Positions 52,459 through 59,874 of a stretch of 64,000 nucleotides of DNA are shown one piece after another (the first letter of the stretch is position 1; every line of letters starts with the position of its first letter). The notes under the pieces are model-generated. The model was not told the DNA's origin and did no database searches. It was given only the letters and a program-made list of their open reading frames with translations. The stretch is from Bradyrhizobium sp. CB2312 (GTDB lineage Bacteria > Pseudomonadota > Alphaproteobacteria > Rhizobiales > Xanthobacteraceae): contig NZ_CP121668.1 in NCBI RefSeq assembly GCF_029714425.1, positions 2,873,501 through 2,937,500 on the forward strand. Reading direction: 5' to 3'. The position numbers were made by a program, and so were the translations under genes.

Positions 52459-52844
52459 ATGGATCGGCTGAAGAATGGGGCCATGGATCGCTGAAGAATG
52501 CACTGGGGCATCTCGAGGCCCCGGACTGTCCGAATTGCCGGATCTCGCAGGCGGATGGCTGCGCCTATGTGAGGGGGAACACCGCTACACGCGCCGATCA
52601 TGTGCCGGTCGGGTTTGCCTGCATTGATCCGGAGACCAGCAGTTTCAATGCTCGAAATGTCAGGTGCCAATACCGTGACGTTGCTCCTGCTAATGAGGAC
52701 AAGCCGGCCATGACTATTCTTCGCGAATTGTCCATTGCGGAGGAGGGTTTCGTCGGGATGGCCATCGCGCTGACCGGCGGTGACGGGGCATGTCACATCG
52801 TGCTTCGCAAAGCGGGGCCAAACGTCGAGAACCTTATCCGATAA
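52459..52844 (+). pseudogene. Zinc-ribbon gene duplicate, destroyed
   Basis: A 23/24-base tandem duplication (52453-52499, GGCCATGGATCG and CTGAAGAAT twice) with a lost G makes both ATGs run into TGA. The later frame still reads NALGHLEAPDCPNCRI, matching copy 1 (30554). Farther on, a CSKCQ motif is out of frame. An upstream ATG (52425) gives a 139-codon chimeric frame. Confidence 0.65.
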
Positions 52845-53028
52845 CGGCGGCGGCCTGACCGAGGAGATCGAGGACGAACTGCTGACGCACTTGGCCCAAC
52901 GCCAGACCAGGATCGTCGGATCGCAATTTACGAGGCGGGGCATGCCATTTGCGCGCCTCTGCTCGGGCACGATGTAGGCCGGATCACCGTGAATCCATTC
53001 GACGCGCGGTTACGAGGGATGTGCTGGG

Positions 53029-53634
53029 GTGTCGGGCATACCGAGGCGTATGCGGAAGGTCGCGGATATTCTTGCTCGGCCGATGCCGCAGGCTGGCGAA
53101 GATCGTCACCCTGTGGCGGATGTGTTTGCCAGCGTCTACGCAAAGTGCATCGACCTTCTAGCGGCGGAGCGTATTGTGCTCGACGGTGAACCCGTTGTGC
53201 CTATTGGCGATCTTCGGCAGGCGCGCGAGCTTGCCTTGCTGATCTGTAAGAGCGAAGAGGCGGTCGAAACGAATATCGCACACTGCGATGTTACTGCGCA
53301 CGATCTGTTGATGCCGTATGGCGACGTGGTGAATGCGCTGGCCACCATCTTGCGGATCAAGCGGACGCTGGATGGTGTACAGATTGACGAGATAATTCGG
53401 GGTCTGGAAGGTCAGAAGGCGTTAACCGCAGAACAGCGGCGGCGTGCCGAGTGGGCGCGGTGCGTACTGGCTGCTGACTGGTTTTGTGCGCAATGTGATC
53501 ACATCGAGGTTGTTCGGGTGACACGTTTTGCGCTTAATCGAGTCAGTAATCGAGAAAGATCGGGCGGCGCGGCGGATGCACCCGGCCGGAGTGATCTTGA
53601 ATGGCTCCGACGAGTAATGCCGTCGGGGCCATAG
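53029..53634 (+). CDS. Hypothetical protein
   Basis: 201 residues, helical and mostly soluble (VADVFASVYAKCIDLLAAER, VNALATILRIKRTLDGVQID, QRRRAEWARCVLAADWFCAQ). A CAQCDH cluster near residue 155 could bind metal. I do not recognise the family. The start may be the ATG eight codons later. It stands alone between decayed genes. Confidence 0.6.
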   Translation: MSGIPRRMRKVADILARPMPQAGEDRHPVADVFASVYAKCIDLLAAERIVLDGEPVVPIGDLRQARELALLICKSEEAVETNIAHCDVTAHDLLMPYGDVVNALATILRIKRTLDGVQIDEIIRGLEGQKALTAEQRRRAEWARCVLAADWFCAQCDHIEVVRVTRFALNRVSNRERSGGAADAPGRSDLEWLRRVMPSGP

Positions 53635-53796
53635 TGGAGCGTTTAATGATCGGTGTCGGCTCTCGGACCCGGAGCCGACATTTTATGCTCGGGTCGAGCC
53701 TTTCTGGTCTTGACCTTAAGCGGTCCTGACCCACTCGCGTTGCAGCGTTCGCACCTGTGCAACTACCGACGACCCTCAGTTTTTGATGAGGATCGA

Positions 53797-54060
53797 ATGA
53801 ACCGGCGGGATTTCATCGCGGGTAGTGCGGCGCTGCTTGTCTCGCCGCGCGTTCGTGGGCGGAGGGGCCGACTCGCCGGGTTGGCTATGATGATCGTGCG
53901 ACCCTGTAGTTGCCACTCTTCAAAGGTGTGGCAGGAAAGCTTGCGCGATCATGGCCGGATTGAAGGGAAGAACCTGATCATTGACTACAGATCGCCTGTC
54001 GCGATTAGACATACTCTCCGAGCTTCAGTGCAAGACGCGGGAAAGGCTCGCCAATGCACA
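53797..54060 (+). pseudogene. ABC transporter substrate-binding protein, N-terminal remnant
   Basis: MNRRDFIAGSAALLVSPRVR is a Tat-like leader typical of rhizobial ABC-type binding proteins. Later WQESLRDHGRIEGKNLIIDY is the usual early domain motif. Sequence between and after is lost or shifted. Confidence 0.55.
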
Positions 54061-54249
54061 CTACCTGTTAGACCTGTCCTGACGCTCTTCGATGGCGAGT
54101 TCCACCTTGGTGGCGAGCCCCAATAGGTTCGAGGAGAGATCAGCAAACAACTCCTTCTTTGATTGGTCGGCTGCATGGCGTCTGCTGATAAGGGCGCACT
54201 CCTCCGCTTCGGTGAGGAGTTTTTCTAGGTGGGTTTGCATGTCGTGCAT
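54061..54249 (-). CDS. Small helical protein of a rhizobial family
   Basis: 62 residues: MHDMQTHLEKLLTEAEECAL, ISRRHAADQSKKELFADLSS then LLGLATKVELAIEER. A three-helix soluble protein, frequent in Bradyrhizobium. An EcfG-like promoter stands about 70 bases upstream. Confidence 0.65.
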   Translation of the reverse strand: MHDMQTHLEKLLTEAEECALISRRHAADQSKKELFADLSSNLLGLATKVELAIEERQDRSNR

Positions 54250-54317
54250 GGCTGTACCCTTGCGGCACTAACGTGCTGGCACGCCAGCGTGTCGCGGAAC
54301 TGACGTCGCTCATCTGC

Positions 54318-54342
54318 AATCGGCCGCCGGGTTGGTCGTTCC
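54318..54342 (-). promoter_or_regulatory. EcfG-like promoter of the 54061 gene
   Basis: Minus-strand GGAAC, 15 bases, CGATT. The 54343-54589 stretch beyond it has no supported gene. Confidence 0.35.
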
Positions 54343-54589
54343 TAAAGCGAATTAGGAAACACTGCGATATGACACCAATGCCGCGTAGTCCGCACGCTTG
54401 AAGGACAGCTTATGACCCGTCGCTTCCTTTGGGGCGTAGCGGCAAGTTGCCCGAAGTCGGGAGTAAACCGGAAGTTCCCCACGGCTGGTCAAAACGGCAC
54501 TTTTGACCCATAGCGGCTTCCGGCCGTCGGGCAGTCACGTTCCCGAAACAGCCCAAATTCACGATTTGCTCCCAGGGAGCGGGGTGCGG

Positions 54590-54619
54590 TCTGTATTTGA
54601 TCCCCAGTGTCCTAAGTTG
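54590..54619. repeat. 30-base repeat, copy 2
   Basis: Matches 51166-51195 at 24 of 30 bases. Confidence 0.5.
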
Positions 54620-54668
54620 AATTTGGAGGTGTCTAGTTTCATGTACGATGTTCCCTACGGGAAACATC

Positions 54669-54850
54669 ATGCAGGACATGATCGAACACCTCGCGGTCTT
54701 GCGCGAAAAATCGCAAAGTGCGAGCAACTGAGAGACGCCGCGAAGACACAGGTAAAGCGCGCCATTTTCGATAGGATCGTCGTTCGTTACAGGGCCCTCG
54801 CATCCGAATTAGAAAGCGCTATCGCGCAAGCCAAGGCTGAGAATGAGTAA
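54669..54850 (+). pseudogene. Small helical protein with frameshift in an A run
   Basis: ATG at 54669 gives MQDMIEHLAVLREK, then shifts at AAAAA and stops. In the next frame IAKCEQLRDAAKTQVKRAIF, DRIVVRYRALASELESAIAQ continues to TAA at 54850. One A lost from a run of six would explain it. Confidence 0.6.
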
Positions 54851-54951
54851 GGCGCCTATTGCCCTTAGCGGTCCTCAGTCTTCGACGCCGTGATGTCTGC
54901 TTTCGGAGGTGGAAGAGACCGGCGCTGGGATTATGAGTACACGCCCTTCTG

Positions 54952-56350
54952 TAATGGGCCCGATGATGTCAAGCCTCCCGAGTGAACGCCACGCCGCCGA
55001 GCTCATGCTTCTGTTCGTGGTCGACGCCTGGCCGCCACATCATGCTGTCAGAGGGAGCGGTGAGCCTATCTAGATACGCGTGGTTCGTCGGACGACGCCA
55101 CTGGGCGTGTAACGGCTTCACCGCATCCACCGTCCCGGCGACGGGACTTCGGGCACCGGGCTTCAGTTCATCCCGGTTGCGTTCTTGATCTCCTCCACGT
55201 CTTCTATGCTGCGATTGAGCCCGCTTCGGCCCATCGGTAAGTCGTGCCATCGACCCAGATCCGATGCAGGATCACTGCGAGCTTGCGTGCCAAGGCGACC
55301 TTTGCGCGCTTCGAGCCTCTCCGCTTGGCGACGTCCATCCCCCAGCGTTTGAGTTTTGAGAACCGCGTGATGCGCGATAGCAGAACGTTGGCGGCTTCAT
55401 ACAAGGCCGTCCGCACCGTCTCATCGCCGGCCAGCGTGATTCCGCCCGTGACGTCCTTTTCTCCCGATTGATATTTCTTTGGCGTGAGCCCGAACAGCGC
55501 GCCTGCTGCCTTTGACTTTACAATGCGATGAGGATCATCAATCGCCGATTTGTAGGTGATGGCCACCAGGGGACCAACGCCTGGTACTGTCATAAGCCGG
55601 CGGCAGACTGCATCATCACGCACAATTGCCAGCACAGCCTTGTGTAGTCTTCCGTATTCTGCCTTCAGGGCCGATCGTGCCGAAAGCATCGCACCAGCAA
55701 TGCGCTCCAATGTCGCCTGGCCTGCAACCAACTCTCGAATCCGCGCTTCGAAATTCCTTCGCGTCACCGGGCCAACCTTCAGACCGAAGCCGCGCAAAAT
55801 CCCTCGGATACTTAATTCTACATCGATCAGCCGCCCGAGAAGCTGTTTGCGTGCGATCAGGAGTGCCCGGATCTCTTGCGCATCAACCGACTTTGCGTGT
55901 ACCTGCCGAAACCATCCCATCCGGATCAACTGGGCGATCCCGCGGGCATCCTTGCGATCCGTCTTGACCGTCATTGCAGATAATGCGGCCTTCACGTGCC
56001 GCGTTTCCAGCAGAACTGTTTCAAATCCTGCACCTTTCAGGCCTGCATGCAGCCATTGCGACAGCGGCCCAGCCTCCAGCCCGATCCGCTTCACTGCAAA
56101 GCCGAGCGTCTCAAAAAACTCAACTAAGGCGTCGGGTTCGCTTGCGACCTTCGCTTCCTTCAGGATCTTACCCTGGGCGTCCACAACACACACGCTCGAC
56201 AGTTCCAATGACACGTCGATTCCGGCATAATTCTCCACGGCTGTCCTCCGTCTCCAGATGCTTGGGGCCGACTCAAGTCGTGACCCCGTTTCATCATCTA
56301 TCGGGGGACAGCCACCATCATGACCCCTTGCTCCGGAGCCGGGCCCATTA
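54952..56350. mobile_element. IS110-family insertion sequence with subterminal inverted repeats
   Basis: An exact 11-base inverted repeat, TAATGGGCCCG at 54952-54962 and CGGGCCCATTA at 56340-56350, brackets one recombinase gene. Subterminal inverted repeats and a long 3' non-coding region (about 250 bases) fit the IS1111 group of IS110. True ends may lie a few bases outside. Confidence 0.7.
55204..56238 (-). CDS. IS110 family transposase (DEDD recombinase)
   Basis: 344 residues from a GTG at 56238 (VENYAGIDVSLELSSVCVVD). The RuvC-like DEDD site is in YAGIDVS, RIGLEAGPLSQWL and KTDRKDARGIAQ; the C-terminal transposase_20 domain has MTVPGVGPLVAITYKSAI and a serine-region SGEKDVTGGITLAGD. It is full length and appears intact. 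It cuts and joins DNA guided by an RNA from the element's non-coding end in related elements. The upstream extension to 56565 is shadow. Confidence 0.9.
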   Translation of the reverse strand: MENYAGIDVSLELSSVCVVDAQGKILKEAKVASEPDALVEFFETLGFAVKRIGLEAGPLSQWLHAGLKGAGFETVLLETRHVKAALSAMTVKTDRKDARGIAQLIRMGWFRQVHAKSVDAQEIRALLIARKQLLGRLIDVELSIRGILRGFGLKVGPVTRRNFEARIRELVAGQATLERIAGAMLSARSALKAEYGRLHKAVLAIVRDDAVCRRLMTVPGVGPLVAITYKSAIDDPHRIVKSKAAGALFGLTPKKYQSGEKDVTGGITLAGDETVRTALYEAANVLLSRITRFSKLKRWGMDVAKRRGSKRAKVALARKLAVILHRIWVDGTTYRWAEAGSIAA

Positions 56351-56362
56351 CCGCATCTAGCG

Positions 56363-56650
56363 CTACTTTGGCAGAATTGGTTTGCGCCACTGTTTTTCAA
56401 GGATTTGCTTTCGGCAATATGGGCACTGCTGAGACGGGGGCCGAAGGATGAGATCGACGATGGCGTGACGTACGGCGGGCATGGTTGGCTGGGGCGGAGG
56501 CCCGTTGTTTCTTTTTTTCCGCCCCGCGTGTGCGAGGCGACGGTGTTGCAGGAGGGCGTAGGCAATTATTGTCATTAGGGCGTGGCGATGAAGCCCCTGC
56601 CAAGATCGCCCTTCGAAGTGATCAAGTCCGAGCTCCTCCTTCAACCGCTG
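56363..56650 (-). pseudogene. IS701-family transposase, C-terminal remnant
   Basis: AHQRLKEELGLDHFEGRSWQ, GLHRHALMTIIAYALLQHRR then PAVRHAIVDLILRPPSQQCP match the C-terminal end of IS701-type DDE transposases (with the catalytic Glu). The rest of the transposase is gone and is replaced upstream by proline-rich sequence. Confidence 0.7.
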
Positions 56651-56985
56651 ATGCGCCTGCTCACAAACGGGAGCCGACACGGTCGTCTGCGAGTTGCCGT
56701 GCGTCTCCACGCGAACGGGCGGCGGCGCCGGCGGAGGAGGCGGCGCGATCGGGTGTTCGAGCGCACGTTCAAACTGCGAGCGCGGCTGCATCGGCAGCGG
56801 CTGGGGCTTGAATTCGGGCGGGATGCCCCGGCACGCGCCGGCGACACCGGAGCGGGGCGCGTCACAGGTGGCGGAGCTGACGGCTTCATGTAAGCCGGGT
56901 TCGGCCGCAGGTTAGTGTCTACGCCAAGCATGCCCGGACGGTAAGCGAGCCTCTCGGTACAGCGAGATCGCCTTCCGCCTACGCT
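56651..56985 (-). other. Proline-rich coding-like stretch of unknown origin
   Basis: The minus strand reads MLGVDTNLRPNPAYMKPSAP and, in another frame, LEHPIAPPPPPAPPPVRVET. Probably the frameshifted end of an envelope or cell-surface gene; no identification. Confidence 0.3.
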
Positions 56986-57276
56986 TCAGAGATCGAGTTT
57001 GCGGTGAAGGTCTGACTGCAGACCCTGGCTTTCAACGGGTCCTACGAGGTGGATGCTGGGAGGCAGGCTTGGAGCTGATGGTCGCAAGCGGTCCATCTCT
57101 GCTTTTGAGATTGGAACTGACCACGCCTTAAGCAAGGCGAGCCCGATCAGAGCAAACAGGACTTCGGCAATTTCGTCGCTGCCGATTGTCTCCTTGGCGG
57201 CATTGCGTGTGACCTGGGGGAGGCGACAATTTTCGGCGGCGCGCACGAACAGCTCGGTACAGCGCTGAACGAACAT
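56986..57276 (-). CDS. Unidentified small ORF
   Basis: 96 residues. MFVQRCTELFVRAAENCRLP, SDEIAEVLFALIGLALLKAW, VPISKAEMDRL. Codon quality is reasonable, family unknown; it may be a detached piece of a larger gene such as the regulator just upstream. Confidence 0.35.
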   Translation of the reverse strand: MFVQRCTELFVRAAENCRLPQVTRNAAKETIGSDEIAEVLFALIGLALLKAWSVPISKAEMDRLRPSAPSLPPSIHLVGPVESQGLQSDLHRKLDL

Positions 57277-57327
57277 GTCGAGGAATGCGGTCAGCGAATG
57301 GGAGCGGCGCTTGTGCGCAAGCAGGCG

Positions 57328-58848
57328 TCAACGAGGGACAGATGGTTCAGCAACAGGTGCGACATGAGCCGCCAGAGCAGGCCACTGCCGGCTAGCAAGC
57401 GCATTGTGTCGCTTGATCGCATCCGCTTCGCCAAGTTCGACGAGCTTGCCCGAAGCATAGGAGCGGATGGCATTGAGCAATCTATAATTTGTGGTGTCCC
57501 CGAAGGGAGTCACCGCAACAAGCGACTTATTGACCAGGTTCGCGAGCCCGTCGATGACTTCCGTATCGTCAACGCCTTTATCCGCCGCGACCGCGAGGGC
57601 GTCCTCTAGTGTGAAGGCGCTTGAAAAGGTCGAGAGCCGGCAGAGGGTCAGTCGCTCAGACTCGGATAGCAGATCGTAACTCCAGTCCAGCATTGCGCTT
57701 AGAGTTTTATGTCTGGGTGGTGCCGTGCGTCGGCCGGTTCGAAGCAGGTTGAACCGATCGGCAGGGATTTCTAGGGTTTTTTTCAGACCCCAAGCGTTGA
57801 CGCATCCCGCGGCAAGCTCAATCGCAAGAGCAATTCCGTCGAGCCGGCGGCATATTTCGCCAACAACGGGGGCATCCGCATCACTTAACTCGAAGCCGGT
57901 CCCGCTGGCGGCCACGCGCTCAACGAATAGCTGAACTGCCGGGAAGTCCAGCGCGCGCTTCGCTGAGAGCCTCGCTTCAGCAGGGGGCCCGCCGAGCAGG
58001 GGCAACCGATACACAAATTCGCCCCTGACGCGCAATGGTTCCCTGCTCGTCGCCAAAAGATGAACCCGCGGCGCTTCGATAAAGAGACGCTCGGCCAATG
58101 CCGCTACGGTCTCGATTACATGCTCGCAGTTATCGAGAATCAGCAACACCCGCCGGTCCTGCAGGAAGTTGATCAGGTCGGGAGTTGGGTCGTCGGGTTT
58201 GATGCAAAAACCGAGGGCCGACGCGACCGCGCTCGGTACGAGAAGTGAATCGTTGACGGATCCCAGATCGACGAAGCAAACGGCGCCCGCAAAATCTTCC
58301 ATCTGCCTGTGACCCACGGAAAGAGCGATGGTCGTCTTGCCGATGCCGCCGGTTCCAACGACGGAGACAAAACGCCCAGCGACCAACTGCGCCAATGATT
58401 GTTGAATCGCTTCATCACGTCCTACCGTTCCAGCCGGGCAATTCGGCAGCTTGCATGATCCATCGTCCACTCGCCGTTCGCCATTTGTCAGGACTGTTGC
58501 GCTAGAACGGGAGACGGGTGCCACGAAGCAATAGCCCCGCCCGGAGTGCGTGGTCACATATCTCGCTCCCGCCCCACAATCCCCGAGTGCCTTGCGAAGC
58601 GAAACGACGTGAACTCTAAGGCATCCTTCGTCGACCGTAACATCCGGCCAGACACGCTCCATCAGATCACTCTTACTGACAATTGTTCCGGCGCGTTCGA
58701 CCAGATGGGCCAGAATATCGAAAGCGCGACTGCCGAGACGGAGCGGAGTGTCGCCTTTATCGAGTCGCCTCTGCTTCAGGTCCAGCCTGAATGGACCGAA
58801 CGAGGTGATGTTGTTCACCTGAGGCTCTGTCTGGTTGCTCGTCTGCAT
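57328..58848 (-). CDS. Winged-helix/NB-ARC ATPase regulator, C-terminally truncated
   Basis: 506 residues from the ATG at 58848. Residues about 15 to 115 are an OmpR-type winged helix (FGPFRLDLKQRRLDKGDTPL, RVHVVSLRKALG, TTHSGRGYCFV). Residues about 150 to 440 are an NB-ARC-like ATPase with VVGTGGIGKTTIALSVGH (Walker A), RVLLILDNCEHV (Walker B), LATSREPLRV and LAIELAAG. In full-length relatives a long TPR-rich part follows; here the protein ends soon after KRHNALA. The target genes are unknown. A promoter probably lies in 58849-59241. Confidence 0.8.
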   Translation of the reverse strand: MQTSNQTEPQVNNITSFGPFRLDLKQRRLDKGDTPLRLGSRAFDILAHLVERAGTIVSKSDLMERVWPDVTVDEGCLRVHVVSLRKALGDCGAGARYVTTHSGRGYCFVAPVSRSSATVLTNGERRVDDGSCKLPNCPAGTVGRDEAIQQSLAQLVAGRFVSVVGTGGIGKTTIALSVGHRQMEDFAGAVCFVDLGSVNDSLLVPSAVASALGFCIKPDDPTPDLINFLQDRRVLLILDNCEHVIETVAALAERLFIEAPRVHLLATSREPLRVRGEFVYRLPLLGGPPAEARLSAKRALDFPAVQLFVERVAASGTGFELSDADAPVVGEICRRLDGIALAIELAAGCVNAWGLKKTLEIPADRFNLLRTGRRTAPPRHKTLSAMLDWSYDLLSESERLTLCRLSTFSSAFTLEDALAVAADKGVDDTEVIDGLANLVNKSLVAVTPFGDTTNYRLLNAIRSYASGKLVELGEADAIKRHNALASRQWPALAAHVAPVAEPSVPR

Positions 58849-59241
58849 ACTCTGATCCCTTCTCGAGTAGGCAACGGCGGATAGTTCGGGCCTGGAAACC
58901 ACACCGATAGCTCGGGTCATGAATGGTTGTGCCGGCTGCGAACTATTCCCTTTGCATGTCAATAGGGAGCGACGAGTCTCCCGAGGTGTCGGCGATACTA
59001 GCGCCACGGGATATCGCGCCCAACTGAACTTGTGACGGCAAGGTGGACCGAAGGGTGTAGCAGCAGTCCACCTCTGGTCCAGAGGACCTAGACCAAAGGA
59101 TAGTGAAGTATGGGGAAGTCCGCTCTTCGGCCGGTTGAATTGGATCGGGCCGGAATGGCGCCCGTTCGTGCCATCTTCGCGTGACAGCGAGACCGGAATT
59201 GCGACCGTGACCGTTGGCGGGTTGGGGAGGCCCGCGATTCT
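58849..59241. other. Intergenic region between regulator genes
   Basis: No gene seen. It should carry the promoter of the 57328 regulator and the transcript end of the kinase/response regulator pair. Confidence 0.4.
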
Positions 59242-59874
59242 CTACGGCTTTGAGAGACCTATCCTGTCGACCATTCTAACCAGTTCAGCCAACGATACCG
59301 CCTGCATTTTTTGCATCACGTGGCCGCGATGGAGTTTGACCGTCGCCATGCTGATTCCGATGTCCGCGGCGATCTGCTTGTTCAGGCGACCAGCCACCAC
59401 GTGCTCCAGCACCTCACGTTCGCGCTGCGTCAAAGTAGCGAGGTTCGCCCGGATCTTCGCAACCGAACTCTCCGTCTCGCGGTGTTCGCGGTCCTTATCG
59501 ATGGCCAGGTGGATTGCATCCAGCAAATCCTGATGACGAACCGGCTTGGTCAGGAATTCGACCGCGCCTGCTTTCATGGCCCGGACCGACATTGGGATAT
59601 CGGCATGGCCGCTGATAAAGACGACCGGCAGAAATATGTCTTCCGCCACGAGACTATCGTAGAAATCCAACCCGCTTCGCCCTGGCAACCTGATATCAAG
59701 GACGAGACATCTGAGGCCGCTCGGAGGATCACTGTCGAGAAACTCCTGAACCGAAGCGAACAGTTTTGTTCGCAAGCCTACTGACTTCAGAAGGCCTTCG
59801 AGCGCGTCGCGAATATCCTGATCGTCATCAATAACGATTACGGTCGGCTGAGCATCGTCACGCGAGGTCGTCAA
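59242..59874 (-). CDS. FixJ-family response regulator
   Basis: 210 residues. The receiver domain has VIVIDDDQDIRDAL (acidic pocket), CLVLDIRLPGRSGLDF (phospho-Asp), VVFISGHAD and EFLTKPVRHQDLLDAI (the conserved Lys). The C-terminal LuxR-type helix-turn-helix has LTQREREVLEHVVAGRLNKQ and MATVKLHRGHVMQKM. It should be phosphorylated by the large kinase encoded just upstream, with which its start overlaps by 17 bases, and then activate transcription. Confidence 0.92.
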   Translation of the reverse strand: MTTSRDDAQPTVIVIDDDQDIRDALEGLLKSVGLRTKLFASVQEFLDSDPPSGLRCLVLDIRLPGRSGLDFYDSLVAEDIFLPVVFISGHADIPMSVRAMKAGAVEFLTKPVRHQDLLDAIHLAIDKDREHRETESSVAKIRANLATLTQREREVLEHVVAGRLNKQIAADIGISMATVKLHRGHVMQKMQAVSLAELVRMVDRIGLSKP

